The notes beneath the pieces were generated by a model. It had not been told where the DNA came from. It did not search any database and was given only the letters and a program-made list of their open reading frames with translations. From NCBI GenBank assembly GCA_958295665.1, contig OY282559.1:251653461-251717460 (forward strand): 64,000 nucleotides of DNA, read 5' to 3'. The position numbers and the translations under genes were made by a program. Position 1 is the stretch's first letter. Each line of letters begins with the position of its first letter. Shown piece by piece: positions 23,561 to 38,564 of the stretch. The stretch is from Tipula vernalis (Eukaryota; Arthropoda; Insecta; Diptera; Tipulidae).

Positions 23561-26500
23561 TTTTGGTTAAACCTTTGAGTTTTTAGGTCGGTATAAATGA
23601 AAAACCAATAAGAAAAGGGTAAATATGTTTATTCAGAAAATGCGTTGGAACACCGGTGAGTAAAGGGAATTTAGGTATGTTTATTTATTATTTTGTTAAC
23701 CTTTATTCAGCTGGATAGGTACAATTGTATCTTCACATATTTTATATGAAAATAAAGCGAATTTAGGAAACTAACAATGAAATATACATTTGAATACGTT
23801 ACTGACTAAATGTGGGATTCTAAACTTATTTTTAGTTGAGGACCCTTGCCAAAAGCCTTGAAATTATCCGAGAGCCGTACGAGCCTCACCTTGATTGTGA
23901 AGACGACGATTCCACAACTCAGAAACGTACAAGAGAAGGCCTCTGCCCTTATTTTATCTATACTATGTTTTGATATTTGCGCCCAAAATTATTTCAGGAA
24001 CTTTTTATAATTGCCCGAATGTTCAACGAATTAAATGTTTAGATGGAAGAATTTTACAAATTGCAATTACTCAAAATTTAATTAAACATAACGAAATTTA
24101 CATTTCTGCTGTAAACCCAATTGAAGCTTCAAAAAATATAGTGGACCACTGAAGTTGTGATGTTAAACATTCATTCATAACAGAGAAAGTCATTTGTATT
24201 TTTCGTCTACATGAGCGATCTGAAGATTCTTGTAGAACTTGTTAAAATAAATCGTGATGATACAAAATAGACTCACTCAGCTTTAAAATTCTGTTGGTTT
24301 ATGGCTCCACCCACACTCCTTTTAGTTGTTTAGCTTTCTAAACAAACTTGCAGGAAATTAAATTTTTTGAGTATCAAACTTTGTTAAAAATGTTTATCAT
24401 AGTTAAAATGAAAAAGGTAAAAATGTACTTTAGATTTCAGCATAGAAATATTTGTTGAATAACTCTAGGTACTCAAAATGTGACCCTATGACTCCTATTT
24501 TTATAGGAATATTTACTCACAAGGCTCAGTACGAGAAGGGGTTCATCCACTTAAATCGAAAATGTCAATGGCACTTACGTTTGCTATACAATACATTGTG
24601 GTACAATCAACAACACGTAAAATTCTGTTCTATGAAAATTAAATCTAACCTTCCAAAAATAAAGAACAAAGTACACCGGCAAACATAAAGCGAAAAACTT
24701 TTCAATTATAATCGCATGCTTAAACCATCATCGACCATTCCACTCTTTCAAACAAAGTTAGATAAAAGTTTTCTATATATGAATAATATTGTATATAATT
24801 CCAAATTTTCCAAAACACATTCTCGTTAATTGGTTTTCCATGAAAAAATATTTATTTTTCTATAATATGCGCACTTCATAACGGAATTTCCATATAACGT
24901 GTGCACAATGTAAATGTCTTCTAGCTACATAGCTACACAACCAGAGTATATGAAATTCCATAGAATTTTATAATTGGAAAATCCCCGTAATATTTAGAAA
25001 TTAGTCTTTCATTAACACTATATTATGTAGGTAATACGTATAGTTGGTATATAGTATAGTGTAGAATAATTTATATGAAAATACTCTTTGTTATTAATTC
25101 AATTAAATTTTTATTACACTTTGTACTTAACCGCAAAATATAAAATCAATGTCACAATGACACAATAAATGTTAATTGATTTTTTTTTTATTGTTATAGA
25201 AAATTTTCCAATTGGAAAATAAATGTTTTCCGACAATCAATTACATCTATGTACACTGTAGTTAATTTAGTGGAATGCTTTTGTGGGAAAAAAGCTTATT
25301 ATTGTGAACTGGTTCAAGTGTTAAACAAAATTTTACGGACTACTTATACAGCGCGCTAGTTTATTATGTCCTGCCATACAAAACGAAACTATCATCGCGA
25401 TAATCCATCGTAGGTAACCCAATTTAATTTCCCTTAATTTATAAAGCGCACAAAACCACCACCACCTTCCATTTAAATAAATAGATTTATTTGTACTATA
25501 TATCCATTTACTAGTATTTCCAGGAGGGAATCTTTATCAACAATCCTATCTTTTGGCATATATAATATATGAAATTTGTTTCTTCTTCATGTTTAGAAAA
25601 TATAAAAACAATGCAACGAAAAAAAAATCACGAAAAGGTGAAAATTAATTAACTTATTGAAACTATTTTAGTTTTTAACTTTGGAACACATACATACATA
25701 CAATTTTTAATACATACCTACAGTTTTTTATTGAAAAAGTCATTCAGTTTTCTTGTTCTGGTTTTGAACATGCTTTTATGAAGTTTTATATGAAAGCTCG
25801 TAGTTGGAATATATCTATTTATATTGAGGTTATTTAAAATTCTATTTAATTTGTTCTTGTATCTTCATCGTCTCTTATACTTACTTGTATAAAAATAATC
25901 TGATTGACTTTCTAATCTAATTCTGGAGTATCTTTATATAAAATATGTTGTATTACCAAATGTCAAAAAATTTGTGAAGCGGAATAAATAGGGTGCAGAT
26001 TAGGAAACAAATTAAATTAGTTGGAGACTTTTGAAAATCTCAAAAGTTAACTAATCATTTGAAAATCAATATCCAGGTTTTTAGATTTAATTAAGTGGAA
26101 CTTTGACCAATTTAAGTACTACCTATATTTTGTGGATAATTTTAATTATTTTAAAAGATTAGTGCAACCAATGAAACATTTACAAATCAAATTAATTTTT
26201 TGCACTACCCATCTGTTTGCTACCTACAAGAATTAGCGTGTATATTTTATTATTCGAGTGCGCAAACATGATTATTGTTTTTTCTACAACTATGGTAAAA
26301 GGATATGCTACATACAACTAAAATGATAAAAAATTAAAAAATCTAAACAATATGAAAACCCACGTTTTACATTACGGCGTCACGTTTCATTTTACGTACA
26401 TGTATGAAACATAGTTTTGTGCACGATAACAATAAAACGGAAATAAAAATGTATGGCTTAGTATAGTAGAGGCCAAAATCAACCCCAGCCGAATCTCTAC

Positions 26501-26598
26501 TGATACCTTTCAAATCACACTTATAACGTAATGGTTAAATAAAAAAATCGTTTTTAATGTTTGTTCAAAGCATGTTGTAATTAATTTTTAAATGTTTG
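23561..26598. other. Long AT-rich stretch without a recognisable gene
   Basis: Small frames at 23970-24152 and 24452-24688 show no motif I know. No RNA gene or clear repeat was found. Host intergenic or intronic DNA is the simplest reading. Confidence 0.5.
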
Positions 26599-26673
26599 AT
26601 GGGCGGGGAGAATCGAACTCAAGATCACGGCATGGTAAGAAACTGTCTTAACCACTGCTCTATATTCGACGCC
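26599..26673 (-). tRNA. Degenerate tRNA-like sequence (tRNA pseudogene or SINE head)
   Basis: On the minus strand this begins ggcgtcgaatatagagcagtg and ends gttcgattctccccgccca. It contains an A-box-like stretch (tagagcagtgg) and a B-box-like stretch (gttcgattctc) at tRNA spacing. The acceptor ends do not pair properly and the anticodon stem is broken, so it is not a working tRNA. The loop could be read as cttacca, hinting at valine (UAC), but this is weak. A tRNA-derived SINE head is as likely as a pseudogene. Confidence 0.5.
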
Positions 26674-27204
26674 ACTGCTCTAAATGTAATAATTACTAAT
26701 TGAAGTATGAAATTTTAGTTTTACCAAAAAGGTTAATTCAACTTTCAACGATAAGAAAAATCAAAAGGAATACTACATAAATGTAATGATGTTGAAAACG
26801 AAAAATGTTGCGGAAAGCAATAGAGTGAGACTACCTGCCCAATTGCCAGAATTCAAGGTATACATGGTATACATATTTTTCACTGATCGAAATACTAATC
26901 AAGGAATTTTATTTTATTTCCGATAGTTCTCTAGTTCTCGTCAGTGTAACCTATAATTAAATTTTCGACTATGATTATTATTTTTAATTATTAAAATTGT
27001 AGTGATTACAAAACAAAATAATTCCAGTAAAATTTGGAGTCATTACGTGTTGCGGGTGAACGTGATTTTAATAAACGGCCCTCATTTGTAAAATGTCTAA
27101 CACCATCTAATTTTTTCGTTGTACAATCAAGTCCATCAGCCGCTAGTTAGGACTAAATTGGGTTACTAGGCACTGAATTCCCTAAAATAGATAATTAGAA
27201 CTTA
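26674..27204. other. Non-coding spacer
   Basis: AT-rich sequence with no recognisable feature. Confidence 0.5.
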
Positions 27205-27259
27205 ATTATATGCAAATTAAGAAGAAACCACTCTAGTTTCTTGCTAATTTGCATATAAT
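27205..27259. repeat. Near-perfect 24-bp hairpin, 7-nt loop
   Basis: attatatgcaaattaagaag and the bases after it (27205-27228) are matched in inverted orientation at 27236-27259 with one mismatch. It could be a transposon end, a cruciform or a transcribed hairpin. Confidence 0.75.
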
Positions 27260-27998
27260 TTACTTATTGCTGCAGACAATTGCCTACCAGTTCTATGGAC
27301 TGATTTTATTTTTTCATTTAAAGCCAATTTTATTATTAAATAATTTTTATTTGGAAAAACAAATTTCTAGGTCAACCTAAAATGGCAAACCTGCGATTCT
27401 CAATGAATTGAGCACAATTCACCAACTTACTCCTACAGAATATTTTCAAGTTTTTTTTTAATTTTTAGTTACATCGTTTATTCAGTTCTCTATAAATCAC
27501 GCTCTATTCATTTTGAAAATCACAAGACTAACACAAGGAACAAACGTACACTTCAAAGTACACTCAGCTGTGAATAAGAGAAACACCAAGGTCACTGGCA
27601 CGTCATTATAATACGGTTACTTTATAAAATACGTGCTATGTTGATCTAAAACGGGAAGGCAAACCAGAGGAGTTAGAAACTGCCGAACAAAAGAAGGTGT
27701 TGAAAATCGGTGATTAGCAAAAGTTTACACTTATCGTAAGAACGAAAGCTGTTTAAAGATCAGGTTACCATTCATCAGAAATTACCCTTACTTGATGGAC
27801 ATGAGGATAGGTTTGCGCCTACTTAAACCCTGCCATCCAAATTCAATACAGAAACAATACAGAATTGCAAATCGCTCAATAGGCGAAGCGATGCACAATG
27901 GCTAGTTGAGCGGAAAATAAGAATCACAGTAAGTATGTATATATATATATTGTTGTTATGTGTATTGTTGTTCCAATTTGAGCTATGTATGTATATTG
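27260..27998. other. Non-coding spacer
   Basis: No gene is seen. A copy of gttgttccaatttgag at about 27967 repeats the left arm of the following hairpin. Confidence 0.5.
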
Positions 27999-28076
27999 TT
28001 GTTCCAATTTGAGGCTTTGCTGGAGTACGTGAACATTAAGTTCATGTACCCCAAAAGAACCTCAAATTGAAACAAA
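27999..28076 (+). other. Imperfect long hairpin, pre-miRNA-sized
   Basis: The left arm (about 28000-28034) carries caatttgagg and gtgaac. The right arm (about 28040-28075) carries gttcatg and cctcaaattg. About 33 pairs form with a few mismatches and a 5-nt loop. Size and shape resemble a microRNA precursor. A repeat of the left arm just upstream makes a mobile-element origin equally possible. Confidence 0.4.
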
Positions 28077-28559
28077 AAATTAAATTCAATCTACAATGAG
28101 AATTTTAAGAGAGAGCGCCACAAAAGATTACCTGGAGTCAGCCAGGATGGCATATATTTAGAATGGTTAGAAATTACATGTCGTGTTATTGTTATTGGAA
28201 CATTTTTAATAGCTGATTTACTTATTTTGTAAATTTATTGAAATCTTAACAAAAATGATCAAACATTTTGTTGGTCCATGGCCACTTTTCTCGACGTTTT
28301 GGAAGCCCCTGACTCCGAAAAAGCGAAAAAAAAGTCTGTCCTTCTTTCTGAATGTGTCAGACATCTCGAGAACGGCTTATCCTATTTGGACTTTCTTCGC
28401 CAATCTGTTTTAATGGTCCAGACGGAGAATTGAAGAGCTTTTGGAAACTATTCGTCAAAAGCTCAATAGGATCGGGTAACTGCCATACGAATTGACCCAA
28501 AACCAAATGGTGGTATTACCACATTGAAAATTGTTTTGTGTTTCCTTGTTTGAGGAGTT
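28077..28559. other. Non-coding spacer, possible dispersed repeat
   Basis: No gene is recognisable. Positions 28310-28450 are GC-richer than the surroundings. Confidence 0.4.
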
Positions 28560-29620
28560 TGGCGTTCTGTTTGCGGTTTAGGCTTACCAGGGCTCCATTT
28601 GCAGATTCAGTTAGGATGGAATTGAGTTGGCGATGGGTTAGGGTAAGTATTTCAGCTGGGGATTTTTTGTGTGTTAAATTGACGGTTGAATTACAGTGTT
28701 GAGTTCATGAAGGTGTGTATTTGTTCGGACCGTGTTAATTTGGGGATTGTGTAGGGCGTTGAGTTTGGCTTGATTTGAGGGTTGATTTTGTTGTCAGGTT
28801 GGGTTGATAAGGTTTGGGTTGGGGTACAGTTGATGTTGAATAAACCATTCAGTTGGTGATTTATTTGGGGTTGAGTTAAGATTTGAGTTAGAAGTTAGGT
28901 AGACTTGTTCTGAGCTGAGTTCACGAATGTATGTAGTTTTTCAGACGGTGTTGATTTTAGAATTGAATTGGGCGTATAGTTGAGGGTTGCATTGAGGGTT
29001 GAGCTATTGTCGAGAAAGCTGTTGAGCTGGGAATGGTCGGTGGAGTCAATTGGGGATTTATTTGGAGGTAAGACGGGAGTTGTGGTGAAGAACAGAATGG
29101 GTTCGAACCAACTCATGGTTTGAGATGAATATTGAGTTTGGGGTTGAGTTGACGGTTTTGTTGGGGCTTGAGTTGAATGTTGAGGTTGAGTTATTGTTGC
29201 ATTCAGGCTTGAGTTTAGGGTTGAGTTGAATAAGAGTTAGGGTTGACCCGTTTGGTTCGATCTGGGTGAGGGGTTCATTTGGAGATTAATTTGGAATTGA
29301 GCGTTTAATAGGAGGTCAAGCGAGCTTTCAAGTCGAGTTGATTTCGGGATTGAGTTGGCCGTTGAGCGTGAAGTAAAGTTCAATAGAGGGTTGAGATTTT
29401 GTTCGAGCAAAGTTGAGTTAAAATTGAGTTAGGGTTCAGTTAGCTTGCTTTGGGGTTGAGTGAGGGGTTCAGTTGGGGAATTATTTGGGGTTAGGTTAAG
29501 GGTTGATTTGAAAGCTGAGTGTTCGGTTGGCGGTCGATTTGGTAATTGTTTTGGTGGATTGAATTCTTATTGAGTTAGAGGTTGAGTTGTAAATTGAGAT
29601 GGAGGTTGATTAATTTATTT
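28560..29620. repeat. G/T-rich degenerate repeat, block 1
   Basis: The plus strand is very rich in G and T and poor in C. It is built from irregular copies of units such as gggttgagttg. Longer segments also repeat: about 28704-28760 and 28918-28975 are alignable (gttca.gaa.gt.tgta), giving a roughly 210-bp sub-unit. The same order of segments recurs about 3 kb downstream in block 2. The 73-codon minus-strand frame here is a product of the repeat. Confidence 0.75.
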
Positions 29621-31589
29621 AATGTTTAATGATTTTTAAAGCAAACATCGAATTGTCAAAGGTGGAGTTCGTAGTTCTTATCAGAGATAAGTGATGTAGT
29701 TTCGCAACTATGCATATTCATGGGTATAGTATAAAAGCCTATTCATGGTCATCAAATTTTGTCCTCTTGCAAAATCGGGATGATTCATTTTTCGGGATGG
29801 TTCACTGTTGAAGTGGGCCTAGTGTACTTAGAACTTCATTTGAAATCGACGACAATTCTAGGTGAACTTTTTAAAATGATTTGTTCCGTTATTATAAAAT
29901 TGAAGTGCAACATAGTGAATGAAACAGCCATAAAGCGTATGGCTGTTTAGCGGCCACCCCCTTTTATATATTCTGCCGTATCTTATACTCCGTAGGTATG
30001 ATCTTGGGCGTATTTAGTTTGGTCTTTGGAATGTTTTCTCCTTCTGTGGTCGTCTCCATTTCCCCACCCTCTCAATGTTTGATATGAATTTTCGTGAATT
30101 TTTTTTTAAAGTTCAAGGATTCAATTTACTACTTTTCACTTTTATTTAGGAGATCTTTTCGCATTAAAACAAATGTTGTTTTGCTATTAAGCTCGCCTCT
30201 ACGTTAGCATGGTCTCAACTTTCAAAAGTTTTCGAATTATTTTAAAAGTTCACAAATGTTTACGTCTACTTTTTGAAAGGTCAGGGTCCAATTTACCCGA
30301 GATCACAATTTTCTGTAATTATTTGGCAGATCTATTGGAACACTATTTTTACTCTATTTAACTCTTCCTGCCAAGTTTTGTATTCGTTATTAGTGGCTTA
30401 TTTGTTTTGTCTTACCACGCCCATTTGATCTGTTGTATTTTCCTCACTTTTGAATTCTCTAATCGTTTGGTTTCCGGAGCGACTTTAAAGTTGACAATAA
30501 TCATCTCTTTTCGAGAAGATGGTCCAATTTACCCCGGGTTATTTATTTTTTACCTTTCACCGAATTGAGATCTCATGGAGTTATGTACCTAAAATTGCGG
30601 CCGGAAGCTGTTTTTCGTCGATCCACCTAGTCGGCATTGACGGTCCCACCGATTTCCTATGCTTATTTACGCTAATTGGACGTCTTAGTCTACAAGTTAT
30701 ATATTTACTACTATAGTACTATATTTTGTGTTTCGCTACCTTTATTTGTTGAAAAGTTATGGGCGATTCCCTTTTATGTTTCACTTGGGATCTCTCTGCC
30801 ATCTTTTGCATCGTAGCGACAGGCGTGGGCTGGTTTGGTTATTCTTGGAAATTTTTTGCTGTTTAGCTCATCTCGACTTTAATATAATCTCAATTTTCAA
30901 TTTTCGATGTATTTTAAATGATCACCACAAACTGCAGTCGTTCGTAAATACCTCAAAACCTATATTGGTTGAGATCTGAGGTAAAGTTGCTTATAAAATG
31001 TATGCCAAAAAGAATTTTTCCGAGGTATATTTTACTCTACCTATCCCACCGGTCTTGAGGATCCTACCGACTCCATGCGAATATGTAAAGAAATTGGACT
31101 CTGTAAGCAAATGAGTGGTATACTTTTCTCTCCTTTCACCTTTCACTTTTAGCTAAAGTTATTAAATCTTTTTCAACCACCCAAACAGTTAAACTGCTTC
31201 GTATCAAATGTGAATCCCGATAGATCTGATTATAGTCAGTAATGACGATGAACATAACTAAGACCCCCAGTTGAGAGTGCGGAATTCGTGGGCCGACCTC
31301 CCTTTCGTGCCAGTACCATAGACTGGTACAAAGCAATGCAATGTGTACGCAAAATGGGTCTATAGCTGTATATCCTTGATTTTGCTACTGCGTGAGGTAG
31401 GACGTTAAAAACGAACTGCAAAAGAGTTGGGAGTGCCTTGAGCCCCAAAAAAATATGCAAATACAGAAACAAAAAAACAAACTTTTTCATTTAAATAAAT
31501 AAAATTCATCATTTTATTCGGCTTCGACAACAATTTCATCAACACACAGAAACTCGTTCATGAACGTATAATTATTGCTAACATTTCAG
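29621..31589. other. Stretch between the two G/T-rich blocks, with diverged internal repeats
   Basis: No gene is recognisable. Similar segments occur near 30179-30240 and 30855-30920 (both contain gcta/gttnagctc and then tctcaa), and the phrase caatttac recurs near 30122, 30291 and 30523. This suggests decayed tandem units. The short plus-strand frames at 30519-30979 have no family resemblance. Confidence 0.45.
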
Positions 31590-32224
31590 TGTTTGCCAAG
31601 AAAGTTGAGTTCGATTCCATTTGTGGGTTGTGTTGAGGTTAGGGTTTAGTGAGTAGTTTATTTGTGTGTTGGATTGGGTTTGGAAACGTTATGTTGGAAG
31701 TAGGTTTAGTTGAGTTCAAGCAAGCTTCAAATACATTTGGACCATGTTGATTGGGGCGTTGAGTTTGGGGTAGGGTTATGGGCTGAATTTATAATCGAGT
31801 TGTGGTTGCTTGGGGTTGGTTGATGTTCATTCAGCCGTTTAGTTGGAGATTTATTAGGGGGTTGAATTTAGATTTTAGTTGAAGGTTAGCTTGGCTTATT
31901 CTAAGCTGAGTTTATTTATGCATGTGGTTTTTTGGCTTATGTTGATTTGAGGATTGAATTGGGCGTTAAGTTGTGAGAGGGATTGAGGGTTGAGTTATTG
32001 TCGAATTCGGGTTAAGCTATGGGGTTCAGGTGGTGATTTACTTGAGGATTGAGGGGGGAGCGGGAGGGGGTTAATTAGAGCATATGATATAATTTAGGGG
32101 TTGAGTTTGGAGTTGAGTTAAAGGTTGAGTTGGGGTTAAGCTTAGGGTTGGATTAAGGGTTGAGTTGACGTCAAGTTAGGGTTGAATATGGTTTCAGTTG
32201 AAGGTTATTTGGGTTTGAGTGATA
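31590..32224. repeat. G/T-rich degenerate repeat, block 2
   Basis: The segment order of block 1 recurs here. For example, gttctgagctgagtt in block 1 (about 28907) corresponds to attctaagctgagtt (about 31899), each followed by a similar stretch ending ttgaattgggcg. The offset of roughly 3 kb points to an old large duplication. Confidence 0.7.
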
Positions 32225-32520
32225 TTATGATGGTATAATGTTATGACGGTTTGTATATAAGAACGGTGTGATAGTGATGGTGCTATGGTGGTATGATGAT
32301 GGTATGATGTTATGATGGTACTGAGGTATGATGGTATGATTGTACGATGGTACGAATATATGATGGTATGAAGGTATGATTGATTGATGGCAAGACATAC
32401 ATCATGGTGTGAGGGTTCGACGTTACTATGCTACGATGGTATGATTGTTTAAGGTTATGATGGTACGACGATACGTATGCCGATATGATTGTACGTTGCT
32501 ATTATGTTATGATGGTGAAT
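32225..32520. repeat. Degenerate (GATGGTAT)n repeat
   Basis: Many imperfect copies of gatggtatga, with variants such as gatggtacga and gatgttatga, fill about 300 bp. They sit between two parts of the G/T-rich repeat. Confidence 0.85.
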
Positions 32521-32800
32521 AGGTTTGGGTTGAAATTGAGTTGGATTTGAGTGAGACATTCGGTTGGTGATTAAATTGGGATCGCGTTAAGGGTTTAGTG
32601 GAAAAAAGTGTGGATTTGAGCAAAGGGTTGAAATTTGGTTCGAGAGAGTGTTCGGTTTGAGTTGAAGTTGTGTTAGGATTTAGTTAGCTTGCATTATGGC
32701 AAGTGAGTTGTTCTGTTGTGGAATTATTTAAGGGTTGATTTGGAGTTAAGGGTTGATTTGAAAGTTGATTTGGCAGTTGCAATAATGAAGACCGAAGTTT
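32521..32800. repeat. G/T-rich degenerate repeat, block 3
   Basis: This continues the block 2 copy. gttagcttgc (about 32679), ggaattattt (about 32720) and gggttgatttgaaag match the end of block 1 (about 29439, 29477 and 29501) in the same order. It is interrupted from block 2 by the GATGGTAT repeat. Confidence 0.7.
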
Positions 32801-34422
32801 TGATCACCTAATGAGGTTTCAGCCCTTTATAATATCCTATTATAATTGGATAATATTCAGTATTACGAGGCAAAAGAAGGTTAAATCCAAATTTCAATTG
32901 TAGATAACCTCAAATAAATTTGATGAAACATTTCACTCAGATCAGTATTTATCCTAATAATACACTTGATATAATGCGATTTAATAAAACCAATTTGACA
33001 ACTTCAATTTTAGGTAATCGCTTTGTTTTGCTTAGAATACTTGAACGAGCTACATCGGATTTATTACGCTAAACTTAAAAATGTATCTGATCACGATTTA
33101 ACCACGCTAAACTTAAAAATGTATCTAACGGCGAATGGATAACGTGAAGCGAAATATCGGCGCGAATTAATTTGTGAAATAGATGCAGATCTTTTCCCAT
33201 ATTTCCCATAAAATTTACATGTGCTAATTACTAGACCTTTGCATATCGAATCTCAGATTTTATAACCTAATCATCTATTTGATCCCACATTGATATTCGC
33301 GACAAAGCATCTTAATTGGTTTGCTTTGCAATGATTGAAATATTACAAACAAAGGCTTACGGTGAATTACAAATTCAAAATTTCTTCGATTATTCTGACT
33401 GTCTAGCAAGAAAACGTGATTTGAACACTCAATTGTTTGTAAATAAAATTAAAATTTTCTGTTAAAGATCAGTATACGGATGAATTTCTTTTCTTCCGAT
33501 TCTAAACTTCCTCGTAATAACGAGGGTTCATTACAAGTAGAATAATTATTTCGCTCTACAGGTATCGGAGTTCACTTGTAGACGAGAGTTGAAATAATAA
33601 CGAGTTTGGTTAATTTTCTTACCTTGATATTTATTTACATCCATTTTCTAAGCAACGGATTTTGAAAATCGTGGTCAACTTATATTATTTAGTATACGAA
33701 TTAATGGGATTTCAGCAATCGTATCACCAAAAACCATCTGGTTATAGCCAAATCAAATATTTTTGAACTCTTCACAAAATTTACCATTGACGGTTTTTGT
33801 AGACTTTTTTACTTCCGATACAATGAAATTGGGATTCCCAGAAATTAGTTAATATTTTAGAATAATGTATAAATGATCCTCTAATAAATATTTGGTAATG
33901 TGTGTACATGTTCCAAATATTACTAAAAGAGTCACGAATTTACTTACCACCGAAGACTGAAGAAAGATTGTCCGTAGCAAAGGTTGGAAAACGCGTGAAA
34001 TTAGAACTGAGGACTATTTTCTTTCAGCTAATAACCCGTGACAACGAAAGATTAAGGTACATTATAAAAGCTTATAAACTACAATATTATGAAAGTAAAA
34101 GCAAAAAAAAAAGAATTAAAATCCCTTAGATATATGTAAGAATGTCACATTTTATCAAAATAAGCTTATATATTTATTTACTTTCAAATTTGAGAAATAA
34201 TATTAGAAAAAAAGGGATTTTACGTCTACAAAAAATATTTATAGCGACAGAGAAGAAAATAGAGTTCAGATGAAGAAAATAAAATGAAAAGCTCAAGAAC
34301 TTAAACTGTATATCCTATTAAATATATTTAGATTAATACAATTGAAAAATATAAAGCTATTTAATTTAATACATCCAAGGCAGCAAAAAACGCAATATGA
34401 AAGCTTCTTGGAACTTAATTCC
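32801..34422. other. AT-rich stretch without a recognisable gene
   Basis: A short near-perfect direct repeat (cgctaaacttaaaaatgtatct at about 33067 and 33104) is the only clear structure. The 75-codon frame at 33902-34129 shows no known domain. Confidence 0.5.
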
Positions 34423-34436
34423 TATATATATACATG

Positions 34437-34527
<91 letters not shown>
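34423..34527. repeat. (TA)n microsatellite
   Basis: About 100 bp of almost pure TA with a few TACA or TGTA variants near its left end. Confidence 0.95.
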
Positions 34528-37262
<2,735 letters not shown>

Positions 37263-37429
37263 TGGCGTCATGCTTAAAAAGATAAGTATATAAAAATTTG
37301 TTTGCGCACACTGGGTAAGCGGAGGTAAACAATAGTAATATTTCTGTAATTATATGCAATTAACGTTATGTTACGAAGTAAAGTACACATAAAAAATTTG
37401 AATTGCAATGATTAATCATTACTATTAAT

Positions 37430-37686
37430 CAGCTGCTACAAAATCTCGCAAGTGGATTTGACGAGTAATTTTCCATTTGGTTGATCTTGCTGTATGCAGC
37501 AGTTATTTGGAGCACACACAAAATTGAGGTTATCATCAACTCGTTTTCATTGATGCCTTACAACTTTAAAAGAAAAAGAAGTTGCTCAGAGGCGAATTTG
37601 GAACAACCAAGACCTAATGTACGACCTAAGGAACACCGACCAAAAAAAGATGTCTGTTTTGATAGAGTTCACCATTTACCGTAATT
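37430..37686 (+). pseudogene. piggyBac-type transposase C-terminal relic
   Basis: Positions about 37440-37525 read SRKWI, a stop, then RVIFHLVDLAVCSSYLEHTQ. This matches the piggyBac helix written KW..R..FHLIDLAVVN..L. After a frameshift the protein continues about 37560-37685 with a basic, proline-rich stretch and DVCFDRVHHLP, which in the family leads into the C-terminal cysteine-rich domain. Here a stop intervenes. The DDD catalytic core is absent. No piggyBac-type termini were found nearby. The stop and the frame change mark it as a pseudogene. Confidence 0.7.
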
Positions 37687-37914
37687 GCAATTAATATACC
37701 TGAATTCAATAAAATTGTTATTTACACTTAAAAAAATTTTGGAATAAATAAAGTTGCTAAAATTGAATTTGTACATTGTTGGTTGTTTTATACAGATTAA
37801 AAGAGTGACTCATAAGTGTTTGTTAGAAATTTGATAAAGGAAATTAATTTCAAATAAAAATAAATATCACATTAAGAAAGTGACAAAACCAAAATATTGT
37901 GTTTTATTATATGA

Positions 37915-38520
37915 AATCTTTTTGTTAGTGATATTAGTCAAGGAGTAAACCACAAATATGTTATATTATTAACAATTTTTAATAACAGATATTCGTCCAA
38001 AAGCAATCTTCTAATTTCGAGGGATTCGATATTAAATATTCCAAGACTAACATTATAACTCAACTTATCGGTAAATGGTACAAAATTTAAGCATAAAAAT
38101 GTAGTGAATTTTTTTTTGAATAGTAAGGATTCCAAATTTGGGCTACATACTCCATACTTCGCACTAAATGATTAAGACGTGAGTTATTAAAAAATTCCAT
38201 TCTACTTGCAGCATTTCATGAATATCAAAATTGCGATCACCTCTAAACACAGTGTACAACTTATAGATAAATTCTTTAAAACATCTAGGATACGATCCAA
38301 TTCTTCAACTTTTACTTTACAATATAAGTATTGCTTCTCCGGTATTTAAATCCAAATATCGGGGAAGGAATAAACTATTAAGTAGAACTTATAGATGAAT
38401 TAAGAAAAGTTTCAGTTAAACAAAATCAAAATTTGATGTTAAGATCTGCAACTTCACATTTTTATGTTTGGTCTTTAAACCTCTTATATTTTGATAGATC
38501 TCAATGGTACTCATGTGAAA
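37915..38520 (-). pseudogene. ORF2 remnants of element F (endonuclease start and RT C-terminus)
   Basis: YQNIRGLKTKHKNV (about 38490-38449) and, after a frameshift, LTETFLNSSISS (about 38418-38383) match the first motifs of AP-type endonucleases, including the glutamate of TE. The next recognisable piece is VRSMEYVAQIWNPYYSK (about 38164-38114), found after the RT thumb in CR1- and RTE-like proteins. It is followed by LSYNVSLGIFNIESLEIRRL (about 38065). The catalytic palm is absent. Confidence 0.6.
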
Positions 38521-38564
38521 ATATCTATTAATAGATTAAAACGAAAGTTTATCCATAACAAATT

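Noticed and set aside
30519..30979. Two overlapping plus-strand frames of 65 and 83 codons
   Set aside because: They lie in a region of diverged internal repeats and show no conserved motif.
28560..32800. CRISPR-like repeat array
   Set aside because: Units are degenerate and of variable spacing without constant-length unique spacers. This is a eukaryotic simple or hierarchical repeat.
28560..32800. True telomeric repeat
   Set aside because: The common insect telomere unit TTAGG is not arrayed here. Only the G/T strand bias is shared.
33902..34129. 75-codon frame on the plus strand
   Set aside because: No ATG, no recognised domain, and composition typical of AT-rich DNA.
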